The notes: generated by a model not told the origin, from the sequence alone. A stretch of DNA of 64,000 nucleotides from Mariaggregatimicrobium sp964498785 (GCA_964498785.1 CAZCJL010000010.1:35254-99253); one strand, 5' to 3'. Positions 31,412-40,303 are shown, numbered from the stretch's first letter. Numbers and translations: made by a program.

Positions 31412-32593
31412 ATGGCTATCAGCGCGCTTATCGCGGAGTTCGGGCTGCAGGTCGTCCCCACGGGCAGCGGGGCGGACCTCAGCCTGTCCGTCGGGACGGA
31501 GAAGGACGCGGCGAACCGCGTCGGCCTGTTCTCGGACCTGACCGTCGGCCAGGAGTACCTGAGCCTGGTGGCCGGGGCCAGCGAGGTGGCCAGGGCCCGG
31601 AACGATACCGCCAACTCCAGCGTCTACCTCGAGGGCCTGGGCTACGGGGTCTTCGCCCAGCACCTGCGGGTGGGCGACCCGCCTGGCGGCTACACCCCGG
31701 TCAACGGCGACCTCTGGTACGACACGGGCACCGACCAGTTCCAGTTCTACCAGGACGGGGCGACGTCCGTCTTCCCCCAGATCGGCGCCGACAACCTCCA
31801 GATCAAGACCACGAGCACCACGGACCTCGCCCCGATCGCCGGCACCGGCCACATCTACCTGAACGCCGGCCTCGACAGCTACCTTCCGGCCGACACCAAC
31901 ACCATCCTGATCGGCAGTGCGACGTCCCTGCCGCCGGGCGACGAGAGCATCAGCCTCGGCCACAACGCGGCCGCGGCGTCCGCCGGCTCCATCGTCATCG
32001 GCACGGGATCGGGCGGCGTCGGCCTGACCTCGGACAACGCCCTGGCCCTGGGCACCGACGCCCAGGTCACGACCTCGGCCAATGCCCTGGCCCTGGGCGC
32101 CGGCACCCTGGTCAACAACCACGCCAACAGCGTGGCCCTCGGCTATCAGGCGCTCACGACCAAGGCCAACCAGATCGTGCTGGGCGCAGCAGCCAACCAC
32201 ACCGAGGTCCTGATCCCGGTGACCACGACCTCGACGACCAGCGCGACCGGCGCTCTGGTCGTGGCGGGTGGTGTGGGGGTCGCGGAGAACCTGAACGTCG
32301 GTGGCTTCACCCGGACCCGAGCCGAGATCGAGCCGGTCACGGCCACCGGCACTCTGGCCCGCGAGAACAACAAGAAGGTCATCGTCACGACCAACAGCAT
32401 CACGCTCAGTCTGTGGACCACCGGCATTCAGGACGGAGACCAGGTCTACATCCGGAATAAGAGCGGCGGGAACATCACGGTCGACACGGCGGGCGCCGAG
32501 ACGATCGAGGGCGGGGCTTCGCAGGTCCTGGCCGACGGTGACGTCCGGCTCTACGTCTATTACGCCGCGACCACCGACTGGACGGTCTTCTGA
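31412..32593 (+). CDS. Tail fibre with YadA-like head repeats
   Basis: The 393-aa protein has a GDLWYDTGTDQFQFYQDG segment, common where fibres join the tail. Residues about 160-265 are repeats of the ALG type (ESISLGHNAAAA, NALALGTDAQV, NALALGAGTLV, NSVALGYQALT), as in trimeric autotransporter heads. This is followed by TSATGALVVAGGVGVAENLN, a motif shared with the 932-aa fibre downstream. The C-terminus is a beta domain ending DWTVF. It probably forms a trimeric fibre. Confident as a fibre; receptor unknown. Confidence 0.7.
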   Translation: MAISALIAEFGLQVVPTGSGADLSLSVGTEKDAANRVGLFSDLTVGQEYLSLVAGASEVARARNDTANSSVYLEGLGYGVFAQHLRVGDPPGGYTPVNGDLWYDTGTDQFQFYQDGATSVFPQIGADNLQIKTTSTTDLAPIAGTGHIYLNAGLDSYLPADTNTILIGSATSLPPGDESISLGHNAAAASAGSIVIGTGSGGVGLTSDNALALGTDAQVTTSANALALGAGTLVNNHANSVALGYQALTTKANQIVLGAAANHTEVLIPVTTTSTTSATGALVVAGGVGVAENLNVGGFTRTRAEIEPVTATGTLARENNKKVIVTTNSITLSLWTTGIQDGDQVYIRNKSGGNITVDTAGAETIEGGASQVLADGDVRLYVYYAATTDWTVF

Positions 32594-32605
32594 CCGGGGG
32601 CGACC

Positions 32606-33298
32606 ATGAGCCAGCAACGATACACAGGCTACCGCGCGATCCGGACCGTCTCTTCGACCGGTGGCGACAACCCCACGCTCCAGGCACTCGGCTTCAACGA
32701 GGACGGGTACACGTGGAACGACCAGCGGGTGCCCGTCAACCTGCTGGCGGGCGTCGGCATCAACTCGCCGGACTACGCGTTCTTCATGAACAACGGCGGT
32801 CCGGCCGCCGGACAGTCGGCGCGGTTCGACAGCAGCTCCGAGGGCGTCATTCCGTACGCCGCCCCGATCGACCTGCCGGACAGCTTCAGCGTCGGCCTGT
32901 GGGTCAGGCCGGACATCGCGGGTGGCGGCCTGTCCCGCTGGCTGATGGATCGTCCCGGGCACTTCTCGATCCGAAGCACCTTCAACCAGAAGTACGTTCG
33001 GCTGGATGTGGATGGCGTCGGCAACATTCAGACGGCGGACAACACACTGGTCGACGGCGTCTGGACGTACATCACCTGCGTCTGCGAGGTCAGCGGCGGG
33101 GACACCGAGCTGACAAGCCTGCCGACGCTCGACACCTCGGCGACCAACACCGGTGAGAGCCCGCACCTGTTGGGCCGGGTCTATCGGGACGGAACGAACG
33201 ACACGTTCGCCGAGCCCGCATTCCTCATGGAGTTCGACTGCCATGCTCGCTTCGTGAAGATGGGCAGTCCGCTGGAGGGCGACGACCCCAACGAGTAG
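32606..33298 (+). CDS. LamG-like tail protein, 230 aa
   Basis: ATG 32606 follows GGGGGCGACC. Residues about 75-180 look like a concanavalin/LamG fold (IDLPDSFSVGLWVRPDIAGG, VRLDVDGVGNIQTADN, GVWTYITCVCEV), which usually binds glycans or proteins. It lies between fibre genes, supporting a host-recognition or decoration role. Confidence 0.55.
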   Translation: MSQQRYTGYRAIRTVSSTGGDNPTLQALGFNEDGYTWNDQRVPVNLLAGVGINSPDYAFFMNNGGPAAGQSARFDSSSEGVIPYAAPIDLPDSFSVGLWVRPDIAGGGLSRWLMDRPGHFSIRSTFNQKYVRLDVDGVGNIQTADNTLVDGVWTYITCVCEVSGGDTELTSLPTLDTSATNTGESPHLLGRVYRDGTNDTFAEPAFLMEFDCHARFVKMGSPLEGDDPNE

Positions 33299-33465
33299 TG
33301 CTCGATAATCGAGCATACGGCCAGCTGCCTCTACAGACGGCGGGCTGGCGCGTGACCCGGGCGGTGGGCAGCGTTGCGGCAACGCCGGCCCCCGAGTAAG
33401 GTAACGGCGGTCGCCGCCCCCCTAGACGGTGAGAACTGGAACCTCTCTCGAGTCAAGGTAGAATC
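33299..33465 (+). other. Structured intergenic region
   Basis: This 167-nt gap has no gene but several inverted repeats: TGCTCGAT-A-ATCGAGCA at 33300-33316, GCCAGC/GCTGGC (33320-33325, 33344-33349), the perfect GCGTTGC-G-GCAACGC (33371-33385) and GGCGG-TCG-CCGCC (33406-33418). It may hold a terminator, an operator or a small RNA. CTGGAA-17-TAGAAT (33436-33464) resembles a promoter but ends 1 nt before the next ATG. Confidence 0.4.
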
Positions 33466-34377
33466 ATGCTCGCCGACACCCTGAAGGTCCTGAAGGACGC
33501 CAGCCCGCTCATCGCAATCCTCACGGTGCTGGCGCTGGGCATCTGGCTATGGTTTCAGGACCGGAAGGACCGGCGCTCACGCGGAGTTCTCGATTCCGTA
33601 AACGAGAAGCTCGGCACGCTCGGCGGCCAGATGACGGAGGTCCACCTGATGCTCACCGAACACATGGCCCGGGATACGGGGGCCGCGCAGCTCGCGACCC
33701 TCGAGTCGATCAACAGGCAGCTGGTGATCATGAACGCGACGCAGCCGGGCAAGGTCGTGTCGATCGAGAACAGCAGGCTGATGATCGCGAGCCAGTGGGA
33801 GGCCCTGGGCAACGAGGTCGTCCGGATCCTGGTCAACTCGATTCAGAACAACAACTTCCAGGGCAACGAGGCCAACGTCTGCCGACGGGTGCAGCTCGCG
33901 TGGCGGCAGGTCGCGGAGCAGGCACGCCGACCCCTGGAGCTGATGTCGGGCCTGAGCTTCCCCTACGACAAGCTGTTCGAGGAGAACCTGCGCTACGTCC
34001 AGCGGCACGTCTGGGAGTGGTCGATCCCCCTCTACCATCGGGACTGCTCGGACGACTTCCGGGTCGAGCTCGAGGACTTCAGCCGCCAGGCCCATCAGCT
34101 GTTCGACGACGTGCTTCGGGCGTACTTCGAGGCGGCGTCCGACATCGACCGGGGCCTGCTCTACGCGCGGGCCGTGGAGGATTCCAGCGAGGGGAGCGGT
34201 ACGCGCCGGATCCGGACCGAGGGCAGCGGCCTGCATGTGGGCGAGGACCTGGACCTGGCGGGCGAGATGGTCGAGGGCCTGCGGGGCTACCGGAAGGGCG
34301 ACGAGAGCGGCTCAGGCGCCCATCGTACCCGCATCGACCCGACGGAGGACGTCCGCCGCAACAGCCAGACGGACTAG
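33466..34377 (+). CDS. Membrane-anchored coiled-coil protein, 303 aa
   Basis: Residues about 13-31 (ASPLIAILTVLALGIWLWF) form one transmembrane helix, followed by a basic stop-transfer and a long helical region (VLDSVNEKLGTLGGQMTEVH). The C-terminus is charged and disordered. No signal-peptidase site seen. Possibly involved in lysis or tail assembly, given its neighbours; no family recognised. The start is uncertain because a promoter-like TAGAAT ends just before the ATG. Confidence 0.55.
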   Translation: MLADTLKVLKDASPLIAILTVLALGIWLWFQDRKDRRSRGVLDSVNEKLGTLGGQMTEVHLMLTEHMARDTGAAQLATLESINRQLVIMNATQPGKVVSIENSRLMIASQWEALGNEVVRILVNSIQNNNFQGNEANVCRRVQLAWRQVAEQARRPLELMSGLSFPYDKLFEENLRYVQRHVWEWSIPLYHRDCSDDFRVELEDFSRQAHQLFDDVLRAYFEAASDIDRGLLYARAVEDSSEGSGTRRIRTEGSGLHVGEDLDLAGEMVEGLRGYRKGDESGSGAHRTRIDPTEDVRRNSQTD

Positions 34378-34420
34378 CCCTCGAGCGGTTTTCCGCTACC
34401 CTGATGCGCAGGAGAAACCC

Positions 34421-35017
34421 ATGCGCATCCTTACCAGCATCCTGCTCTTCCTCTGTATCCTTCCGATCTCCGCGGCCGAGGAGGCCGCGGGCTCCTCCGG
34501 CGTCTGGCAGACGGTCGTCGGTGGCCTCCTGGCCCTCATCCCCATTGCGCTCGTAGCCCTCAGCGGCTGGGTTCGCAAGAAGCTGGGCATCGAGCGGGAC
34601 GAGCCGCTCGATCCGATCACCAGCGACCTGACCCTGCAGGAGGCCAAGGCCCGGTTCCTCGCGCGGCTGAAGGCCGAGCTGGTCGAGGCGTTCGAGGAGT
34701 GGGTGCTGGCCAACAGCCCGAACATCCTGATCGACGCGACGGACGGCGACGGCTTCCAGTGGGCCGAGCACTGGGACAGCCTGCGGACCTACCTTCTGAA
34801 GGAGGGCCGAGCCTTCCTCCAGCAGAACCAGGACGCGGTGACCTACATCGGCCAGAGCCAGGAGCTGGACAAGATCGTGGACAAATGGCTGATCAAGCAG
34901 GTGACCAGGCTGCCGGAGTCCGTCCGCCAGTTCCTGCCGGACGAGGTCGTCGACCAGATGACGGACAAGGCCCGGGCCTTCCTTCGGGAGAAGGGCTTGT
35001 CCCTCCTCCCGACCTGA
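34421..35017 (+). CDS. Secreted or membrane protein, 198 aa
   Basis: ATG 34421 has CAGGAGAAA upstream. Residues 1-19 (MRILTSILLFLCILPISAAE) look like a signal peptide with a cleavage site near SAA-EE. Residues about 28-48 (VWQTVVGGLLALIPIALVAL) form a transmembrane helix, and the rest is a charged helical domain. It may be a spanin- or holin-related factor, but no family match is claimed. Confidence 0.55.
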   Translation: MRILTSILLFLCILPISAAEEAAGSSGVWQTVVGGLLALIPIALVALSGWVRKKLGIERDEPLDPITSDLTLQEAKARFLARLKAELVEAFEEWVLANSPNILIDATDGDGFQWAEHWDSLRTYLLKEGRAFLQQNQDAVTYIGQSQELDKIVDKWLIKQVTRLPESVRQFLPDEVVDQMTDKARAFLREKGLSLLPT

Positions 35018-35024
35018 GCGAAGA

Positions 35025-35045
35025 TTCTGTCTGCGCGGACACTTT
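35025..35045 (+). promoter_or_regulatory. Recurring palindromic site, copy 4
   Basis: TTCTGTCTGCGCGGACACTTT, core 35028-35041 with one mismatch (T for C), lies 10 nt after a stop and upstream of a TAACCT box (35064-35069) and ATG 35090. Confidence 0.65.
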
Positions 35046-35089
35046 CACCGAGGTCTCCGACCGCTAACCTGATGGGCTGAGGATGGCGT

Positions 35090-35560
35090 ATGGCCGACGA
35101 ACCGACTTCCAACCTGCCTGACGCCACGTCGCTCGACGGCACCGAGCTGATCGCTGTCGTCCAGGCGGGCGAGGATCGCAAGATCAGTAGTGCGCTGTTC
35201 ATCGACTTCCTCACCACCCAGATCATCAACTTCGGCCCGATCGCGGCCGGCGCGACCGTCATCGACCAGGTCCTGGTCGATGACGTGGCCGCCGTTCAGT
35301 GGTTCGTGCAGGTCCAGGATGCTGCGCCCGCCGCCAACCGCGACAGCCTGACGGTGGAGGCCCACCACGACGGCTGGACGGCCGACGCGTCCGACGCCTT
35401 CTACACGACCTACGGCGGCAGCCCGGCGGGCACCGTGCCCGTCGTCTGGTCGGTGGACGTGAGCGGCACGGGCGCCAGCCAGTACATGCGACTCATCGCC
35501 ACCGTCAGCGGTGGCGGAACCTGGGAGGGCCAGGTCCAGCGACGTCCGCTGGCCACCTGA
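35090..35560 (+). CDS. Tail-fibre accessory protein, 156 aa
   Basis: Residues about 8-40 (LPDATSLDGTELIAVVQAGE, RKISSALFIDFL) match the short N-terminal adaptor found on many phage fibres and tailspikes. The rest is a single beta-rich domain (VSGTGASQYMRLIATVSGGG). It is downstream of copy 4 of the palindrome. Likely a short fibre or adaptor. Confidence 0.55.
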   Translation: MADEPTSNLPDATSLDGTELIAVVQAGEDRKISSALFIDFLTTQIINFGPIAAGATVIDQVLVDDVAAVQWFVQVQDAAPAANRDSLTVEAHHDGWTADASDAFYTTYGGSPAGTVPVVWSVDVSGTGASQYMRLIATVSGGGTWEGQVQRRPLAT

Positions 35561-35597
35561 CCCTTCTTCCACACTCAGCCAGCGGGGATAGTGAACC

Positions 35598-36029
35598 ATG
35601 GCCGACAAGAAGACCGAGGCGGACAAGCCCGCCACCCACAACCTCCAGTTCTACCGGGGCGCGATCGACGACCTCAAGGAGATGCTCAAGCAGCCGGGCT
35701 GGTACAAGGACGACATCGAGAAGCTGACGGAGGCCTGCATGCTGCTGGAGTCGCCGCTCATCTGCTCGCACAAGGCCCCGACCTTCGATGGGATGAAGGT
35801 CAGCGAGGCGACCACCGAGGGCAAGCGGGCCGAGTACGCCGAGCGGTTCGGCGCCTGGCAGACCGAGGTCCTCGAGCCGTGGAAGGACGAGAAAGTGACG
35901 TACGAGGCCTCCGAGGCCGAGCGCGAGGCCATGAAGTCCTGCGTGGGCTGGTTCCGGAAGGAAGCGCGGCTCGCGGCCAGCAAGTACACCCTGAACCTGC
36001 TGAGGCAGCTGGGCTTCACCTCCAAGTGA
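35598..36029 (+). CDS. Hypothetical protein, 143 aa
   Basis: ATG 35598 starts a Lys/Glu-rich helical protein (FYRGAIDDLKEMLKQPGWYK, EWREK-like repeats absent), with cysteines in EACMLL, LICSHK and KSCVGW. No domain recognised. It lies between a fibre adaptor and the long fibre gene, so a chaperone or assembly role is possible. Confidence 0.55.
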   Translation: MADKKTEADKPATHNLQFYRGAIDDLKEMLKQPGWYKDDIEKLTEACMLLESPLICSHKAPTFDGMKVSEATTEGKRAEYAERFGAWQTEVLEPWKDEKVTYEASEAEREAMKSCVGWFRKEARLAASKYTLNLLRQLGFTSK

Positions 36030-36058
36030 CCCCGATCGCCCCCATGAGGAGCTGACAG

Positions 36059-38857
36059 ATGGCCGGCAACCCGTTTCTCGCCCGTCTCGGACTAAACTCG
36101 ATCAGCAGCATCGCGCTGGCTGCCGGGCTTCCGGTGACCGACACCAACACCTCGCTGAAGGTCGAGCTGGGCTCGGACCCCGGCAGCTTCACGGCTGCCT
36201 CCGACACCCCGGGCCTCGACACCTACTTCCGAGGCCAGACGGGCGGCGCGGACGCCGGCTCAGATCCTCGTGGGGGCGACCTCATCCTGATCCCCGGGGC
36301 CGCGGGCGCCGGCGGTTCGGGCCGTGACGGCCGCCTGCAGGTGGAGGCCGACGCCCTGGTCAGCGGCCAGGTCGACGTTCTGAGCACGACCGCTTCGACC
36401 AGTTCCACCACCGGCGCCCTGGTCGTGGCCGGCGGCGTGGGCATTGGTGGCGACCTCAACGTTGGAAGTGAGATCACCGCCGCTGGCGAGTACCACCAGT
36501 TCAACACCGACGTTGACAGCCAGGCCAATAACTGGGCGATCAACCCGTTCATGCAGACGAGCCGCCACGGCTCAGCCAGCCAGCCCACCGTCTTCGCCCA
36601 GGGCGGCACAGGCGGCACGGGGGCCAGCTACAGCGCCGTCTTCGGACGGGCCACCACCCGCCCAGCGAATGGCAAGACCGCCATCGGCGTCACCGGTCTC
36701 GGCAGCTACAGCGGCAGCTACAGCGGTAGGCCCGGCGACCGTATCGGCGTCTACGGCCAAGCCGAGAGCCTCGACGGCGAGGGTGCGGACGGCTACATCC
36801 GCATCGGCGTGGACGGCTTCGGCTACAGCAGCGACCAGTTCACCGCCAATACGGTCTACGGCATGCGAGCCAAGGGCGAATGCGCGGCGGCGGCCAACGG
36901 CGCCCTGACCTATGGCATCGAGGCCGTGGCGGTTGGCGCGGCCACCTCGGCCACTGCCTACGGCATCTACGCTACGGCCAGTGGTGCGATTGCCAACTGG
37001 GCGGGTTACTTCGAGGGTAACGTCACCATTACCGGGGGCGATGGCACTCAGGCCTTGAGTATCCTGAGGGCTGGCCAACCTCCTATGCGAGTCCGCCAGT
37101 CCAACGACGCCGCGTACTTGCAGTTCTTCAACACCGCCGACACGACTCAAGTAGCCGGTATCGGCTATGAAGAAACGGCCGACAAGATCTTCCTCGGCCA
37201 CGGTAACAACATCGCTGGACCTCTGGCGGCCGGCCTGGTCATTAACGCTGACAACACGGTCACCGTCCAAGATACCACCGCCTCTACCAGTGCCACGACC
37301 GGCGCCCTGGTCGTGGCCGGCGGCGTGGGCGTGGCTGGGTCGGTCAACGTCAACGGCATGACCAACATCGGCAGCGGTGCTGCGGGCGGCACGACCTTCC
37401 TGCTCAACGTCCAAGGCGGCAGCGCGGACCAGAACCTCCTGCGGCTGCGGCGGGCCAATTCGCTCGGCGGGCGGTTCGACTTCACTGCATCTAGCAACAA
37501 GCCCAGCATCAAGATCAGCGATCAGAGCGGCTCCACCGGGTCCAGCGTGTGCATCGGGCGCACCTCGGGCACGGTCAGGGGTGCGCTCGCCTATGGCGTC
37601 GATAGCGTGGATGCGGGCGGCAGCAACATCCTGGAGTGGGACGCGGCCAACGTCTACGTCAACGGCAATGCCACGGTCACCGGCAAGCTCACGGTCGGCG
37701 GGCTCATCGACCCGACCGGCCTGGAGCTGACGCCGGTCGCCAGCAACCCCGGCGGGGTCGCAGCGAACACCATCTGGCTGAGCAGCACCGCCCCCGAGCG
37801 GCTGCAGCTGGGCGCGGACGCAGTCTTCGGGAACTGGAGCACTGAGATGACCCTCGGGTCAATCGGGGCCGGTACCGGGGGCGTGCGCGTCAGCACGACG
37901 GTCGGCAGTGGCGGCTCGATCACGTTCCAGGAGGGGACGCTCGTTGACCGGGTCTGGACGATCTACCAAAACAACTCCAGTCTCATTTTCGAGCGGAGTG
38001 GGACCGACCACTTTCAGCTGCGCGGCGACGGCCAGGTCGACGTCTTGAGCACGACCGCTTCGACCGGTTCCACGAACGGCGCCTTGACCGTTGGGGGCGG
38101 TGTCGGCATTGGTGGGGACCTCTTCGTCGCCGGCCATCTGGACCTAAATCACGGCACGATCACCACCGATGAAAAGACGCTCAACTCGACGGTGACCTGG
38201 AACAACGGCGCGTTGGCGTTCACCGCGTGGAAGCTCGACGTCACTGATATGATGTCTAGTGGCTCGTCGAAATTGATGGCGCTGCAGGTTGGTGGTGTGG
38301 ACAAGTTCGCGGTCAGTAAGTTCGGGAATGTCAGCGCACCTAACCTGCTCTTGGCACATAACACGATCACCACCGATGAAAAGACGCTCAACTCGACGGT
38401 GACCTGGAACAACGGCGCGTTGGCGTTCACCGCGTGGAAGCTCGACGTCACTGATATGATGTCTAGTGGCTCGTCGAAATTGATGGCGCTGCAGGTTGGT
38501 GGTGTGGACAAGTTCGCGGTCAGTAAGTTCGGAGACCTCGCCTGGGCCGGCAACCAGACCGGCAGCCTAGGTGATGCCGACACCAGCACCATCGGTGGGA
38601 CGATGGTCATCGAGACCGACGCCGCTGTCAGCAATAAGTCGATGATCAACATCACCGACAGCACCTACACCCTCGACCTGCCGGGCACGATCGTCGACGG
38701 CCGCATCTACGCGATCAAGAACACCAGTGGCAGCAATGCGACAATCGGCCGCCGCGACAACAAGATCGACGGCATTACCGCCGACTACACCCTGCCTGAT
38801 GGGGAGAGCCGGACCTTCGTCGGTGACAGCTCGGCCGGGAACTGGATAGTGTTCTAA
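36059..38857 (+). CDS. Long tail fibre, 932 aa
   Basis: ATG 36059 follows GAGGAGC. The protein repeats the motif TTASTSSTTGALVVAGGVGI with variants near residues 112, 410 and 680, the same motif as in the YadA-like fibre upstream. Between them are beta-rich stretches (GVYGQAESLDGEG, YGIEAVAVGAATSA). Residues about 700-825 contain two identical 57-residue units encoded by a perfect DNA repeat. The C-terminus ends GNWIVF, similar to the other fibre's DWTVF. It is probably a trimeric host-recognition fibre; the gene following it is a glycine-rich adhesin candidate whose ATG overlaps its stop. Confidence 0.75.
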   Translation: MAGNPFLARLGLNSISSIALAAGLPVTDTNTSLKVELGSDPGSFTAASDTPGLDTYFRGQTGGADAGSDPRGGDLILIPGAAGAGGSGRDGRLQVEADALVSGQVDVLSTTASTSSTTGALVVAGGVGIGGDLNVGSEITAAGEYHQFNTDVDSQANNWAINPFMQTSRHGSASQPTVFAQGGTGGTGASYSAVFGRATTRPANGKTAIGVTGLGSYSGSYSGRPGDRIGVYGQAESLDGEGADGYIRIGVDGFGYSSDQFTANTVYGMRAKGECAAAANGALTYGIEAVAVGAATSATAYGIYATASGAIANWAGYFEGNVTITGGDGTQALSILRAGQPPMRVRQSNDAAYLQFFNTADTTQVAGIGYEETADKIFLGHGNNIAGPLAAGLVINADNTVTVQDTTASTSATTGALVVAGGVGVAGSVNVNGMTNIGSGAAGGTTFLLNVQGGSADQNLLRLRRANSLGGRFDFTASSNKPSIKISDQSGSTGSSVCIGRTSGTVRGALAYGVDSVDAGGSNILEWDAANVYVNGNATVTGKLTVGGLIDPTGLELTPVASNPGGVAANTIWLSSTAPERLQLGADAVFGNWSTEMTLGSIGAGTGGVRVSTTVGSGGSITFQEGTLVDRVWTIYQNNSSLIFERSGTDHFQLRGDGQVDVLSTTASTGSTNGALTVGGGVGIGGDLFVAGHLDLNHGTITTDEKTLNSTVTWNNGALAFTAWKLDVTDMMSSGSSKLMALQVGGVDKFAVSKFGNVSAPNLLLAHNTITTDEKTLNSTVTWNNGALAFTAWKLDVTDMMSSGSSKLMALQVGGVDKFAVSKFGDLAWAGNQTGSLGDADTSTIGGTMVIETDAAVSNKSMINITDSTYTLDLPGTIVDGRIYAIKNTSGSNATIGRRDNKIDGITADYTLPDGESRTFVGDSSAGNWIVF
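38155..38325 (+). repeat. Perfect 171-bp direct repeat, copy 1
   Basis: Identical by eye to 38362-38532, with a period of 207 bp (69 codons), inside the long tail-fibre gene. The unit covers ITTDEKTLNSTV through VSKF and keeps frame, so the fibre has been lengthened by a recent in-frame duplication. Confidence 0.9.
38362..38532 (+). repeat. Perfect 171-bp direct repeat, copy 2
   Basis: Second copy of the in-frame unit in the long fibre gene, separated from the first by a 36-bp non-repeated spacer. Absence of any difference points to recent duplication, ongoing recombination, or an assembly effect. Confidence 0.9.
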
Positions 38858-39567
38858 TGCCCTGGACCTTTGCACGTAAGCAGGTGGCGGTGGTCCTCCC
38901 CGACCTTGACTACAGTGTCCAGGGCGGGGGTACGCAGCAGATCGTCGTCCCGGCCGGATATAATACACTTGTCGTCAACACCTGCGCCGGCGCCGGCGGG
39001 GGCGGAGGCGGTGGCTTCGTTGTGGATCTGCCCTTCGTCGAGGGCCTGGGTCTCTCGTCGGGAGGCGGCGGGGGCCAAGGTGGCAACCACTGGAGCGGAC
39101 CCGCCGGCTCCACATCCGTGACCGCTGGCGATGTTGTCGACCTGACCTCCGGTGCTGCGGGCACAGGCGGTCTTGGAGCTACTGTCGGCACCTCTGGAGG
39201 CGACGGCACTGCCGGCGGCACCAGCACCGTCGAGCTCAACAGTGTCGCCATCTTCGAGGCGACAGGCGGCGACCCCGGCCTCGGGGGGACCGATTCCGAT
39301 GGCGGCGAGGGGGGCATCGGCGGCTTCCAGAACCTGCCTGGAGGCGACTTCTCGCTCGGGCAAGATGGAGATCAGGGTTCCTGGGTCGGTTTCACGCTGC
39401 CCGAGTATTTGGATGGCGGCGTTGGCGGCGTGAATGAGGACAACCCCGGCGGCGCTGGCGGCGATGGTGGTGGCGTAGCCTACGATGACGATTCGCAAAC
39501 CGGGACCCCATTCGATGGCGAAGACGGCGGCGACGGCATCATCTCTATCACCTTGAAGGCGGTTTGA
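38857..39567 (+). CDS. Glycine-rich tip adhesin candidate, 236 aa
   Basis: ATG 38857 overlaps the fibre stop. After a short beta N-terminus (QQIVVPAGYNTLVVNTCAGA) the protein is built of Gly-rich runs (GGGGGGG, SSGGGGGQGG, GGDPGLGG, GGEGGIGG, GGAGGDGGG) separated by short variable segments, and ends IISITLKAV. Poly-Gly sandwich adhesins in this position after a long fibre gene are known from T-even-type phages (gp37 then gp38), where they determine receptor choice. The composition fits that pattern; homology is not shown. Confidence 0.6.
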   Translation: MPWTFARKQVAVVLPDLDYSVQGGGTQQIVVPAGYNTLVVNTCAGAGGGGGGGFVVDLPFVEGLGLSSGGGGGQGGNHWSGPAGSTSVTAGDVVDLTSGAAGTGGLGATVGTSGGDGTAGGTSTVELNSVAIFEATGGDPGLGGTDSDGGEGGIGGFQNLPGGDFSLGQDGDQGSWVGFTLPEYLDGGVGGVNEDNPGGAGGDGGGVAYDDDSQTGTPFDGEDGGDGIISITLKAV

Positions 39568-39613
39568 TCTTCCCATGAAACCCATTCCTCCCAGGTAAGA
39601 GCAAGGCAGACTC

Positions 39614-39712
39614 ATGACGCCGAGACCAGGATCAGGACACGTCCAATCGAGTGGCGAGCACGATCTCATCATGGAGGTGGGCAGGCTCGCGGGGGCGCTG
39701 ACGGGAATATAA
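39614..39712 (+). pseudogene. Short gene truncated at its end by the IS607-like element
   Basis: ATG 39614 opens a 32-aa frame ending ...GRLAGALTGI. After the inferred excision of 39706-41410 it would read ...GRLAGALTGTD and stop at TAG 41418-41420, so only the last two codons changed. It is a small charged peptide of unknown role and may still be functional. Confidence 0.45.
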
Positions 39713-39713
39713 G

Positions 39714-39741
39714 TTGCAAAGGTAACAAACCTTTGTAGACT
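39714..39741 (+). promoter_or_regulatory. Leaderless-type promoter of the IS607-like element
   Basis: TTGCAA (39714-39719), 16 nt, TAGACT (39736-39741), then 7 nt to ATG 39749. The inverted repeat CAAAGGT/ACCTTTG occupies the spacer, so TnpA binding there would block its own promoter. Confidence 0.55.
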
Positions 39742-39748
39742 ATCGCCT

Positions 39749-40303
39749 ATGTGGAAATCAAGCGTCAGGCTCGCAAGGGAGCTTGGCGTGTCAAGGCAGA
39801 CGGTCTTCCGTTGGATTAGGGCAGGGAAGTATGAACGAGTCGAGCAAACCCAAGGGGGGCACTACCGTGTCTGGTGCGAGCCAGAGCACAGTGACCTCGT
39901 TGGTTATTGCCGAGTCTCGTCCAAGAAACAGGCCAGTAGTCTCGACACCCAAGCAGCCCTTATCACTCAACGGTACCCCGAAGCTCGAATCGTCAAAGAC
40001 ATCGGCTCAGGCTTCAACTTCAACAGGAGGGGGCTTCAGACCTTATTGGAACAAGCTTTGTGCGGGGCTCAGCTCCACGTTGTGGTTACCACACAGGACC
40101 GTCTCTGCCGAACAGCCTTCCCCCTTATCCGATGGCTGCTGGAACTACACGGAGGGGCCGTCACAGCCCTGGAAGAGGACGACCAGGCCGATAAGTTCGA
40201 TACCAGAACCTTGCTTGCCTTCCTTACCTCCTTCTGCGCCAGTCACCACGGGAAACGATCAGGTCGTAGGGAGCAGAAAGATTCGGATTTACCCGGAGAA
40301 TGA
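39749..40303 (+). CDS. tnpA: IS607-family serine recombinase TnpA
   Basis: The 184-aa protein has an N-terminal MerR-type helix-turn-helix (RLARELGVSRQTVFRWIRAG) followed by a resolvase-type catalytic domain. The active serine lies in GYCRVSSKKQ (Ser57), with the conserved TQDRLCRTAFPLIRWLLELH segment downstream. It would catalyse excision and integration at GG dinucleotides through a serine-DNA intermediate. Length matches IS607 TnpA. The end of the gene overlaps the likely start of tnpB. It may also mobilise the TnpA-less element at 18.8 kb. Confident call. Confidence 0.85.
   Translation: MWKSSVRLARELGVSRQTVFRWIRAGKYERVEQTQGGHYRVWCEPEHSDLVGYCRVSSKKQASSLDTQAALITQRYPEARIVKDIGSGFNFNRRGLQTLLEQALCGAQLHVVVTTQDRLCRTAFPLIRWLLELHGGAVTALEEDDQADKFDTRTLLAFLTSFCASHHGKRSGRREQKDSDLPGE

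Noticed and set aside
33436..33464. CTGGAA-17-TAGAAT as promoter for the gene at 33466
   Set aside because: The -10 ends one base before the ATG, so transcription would start inside the gene; kept only as a note unless the true start is downstream.
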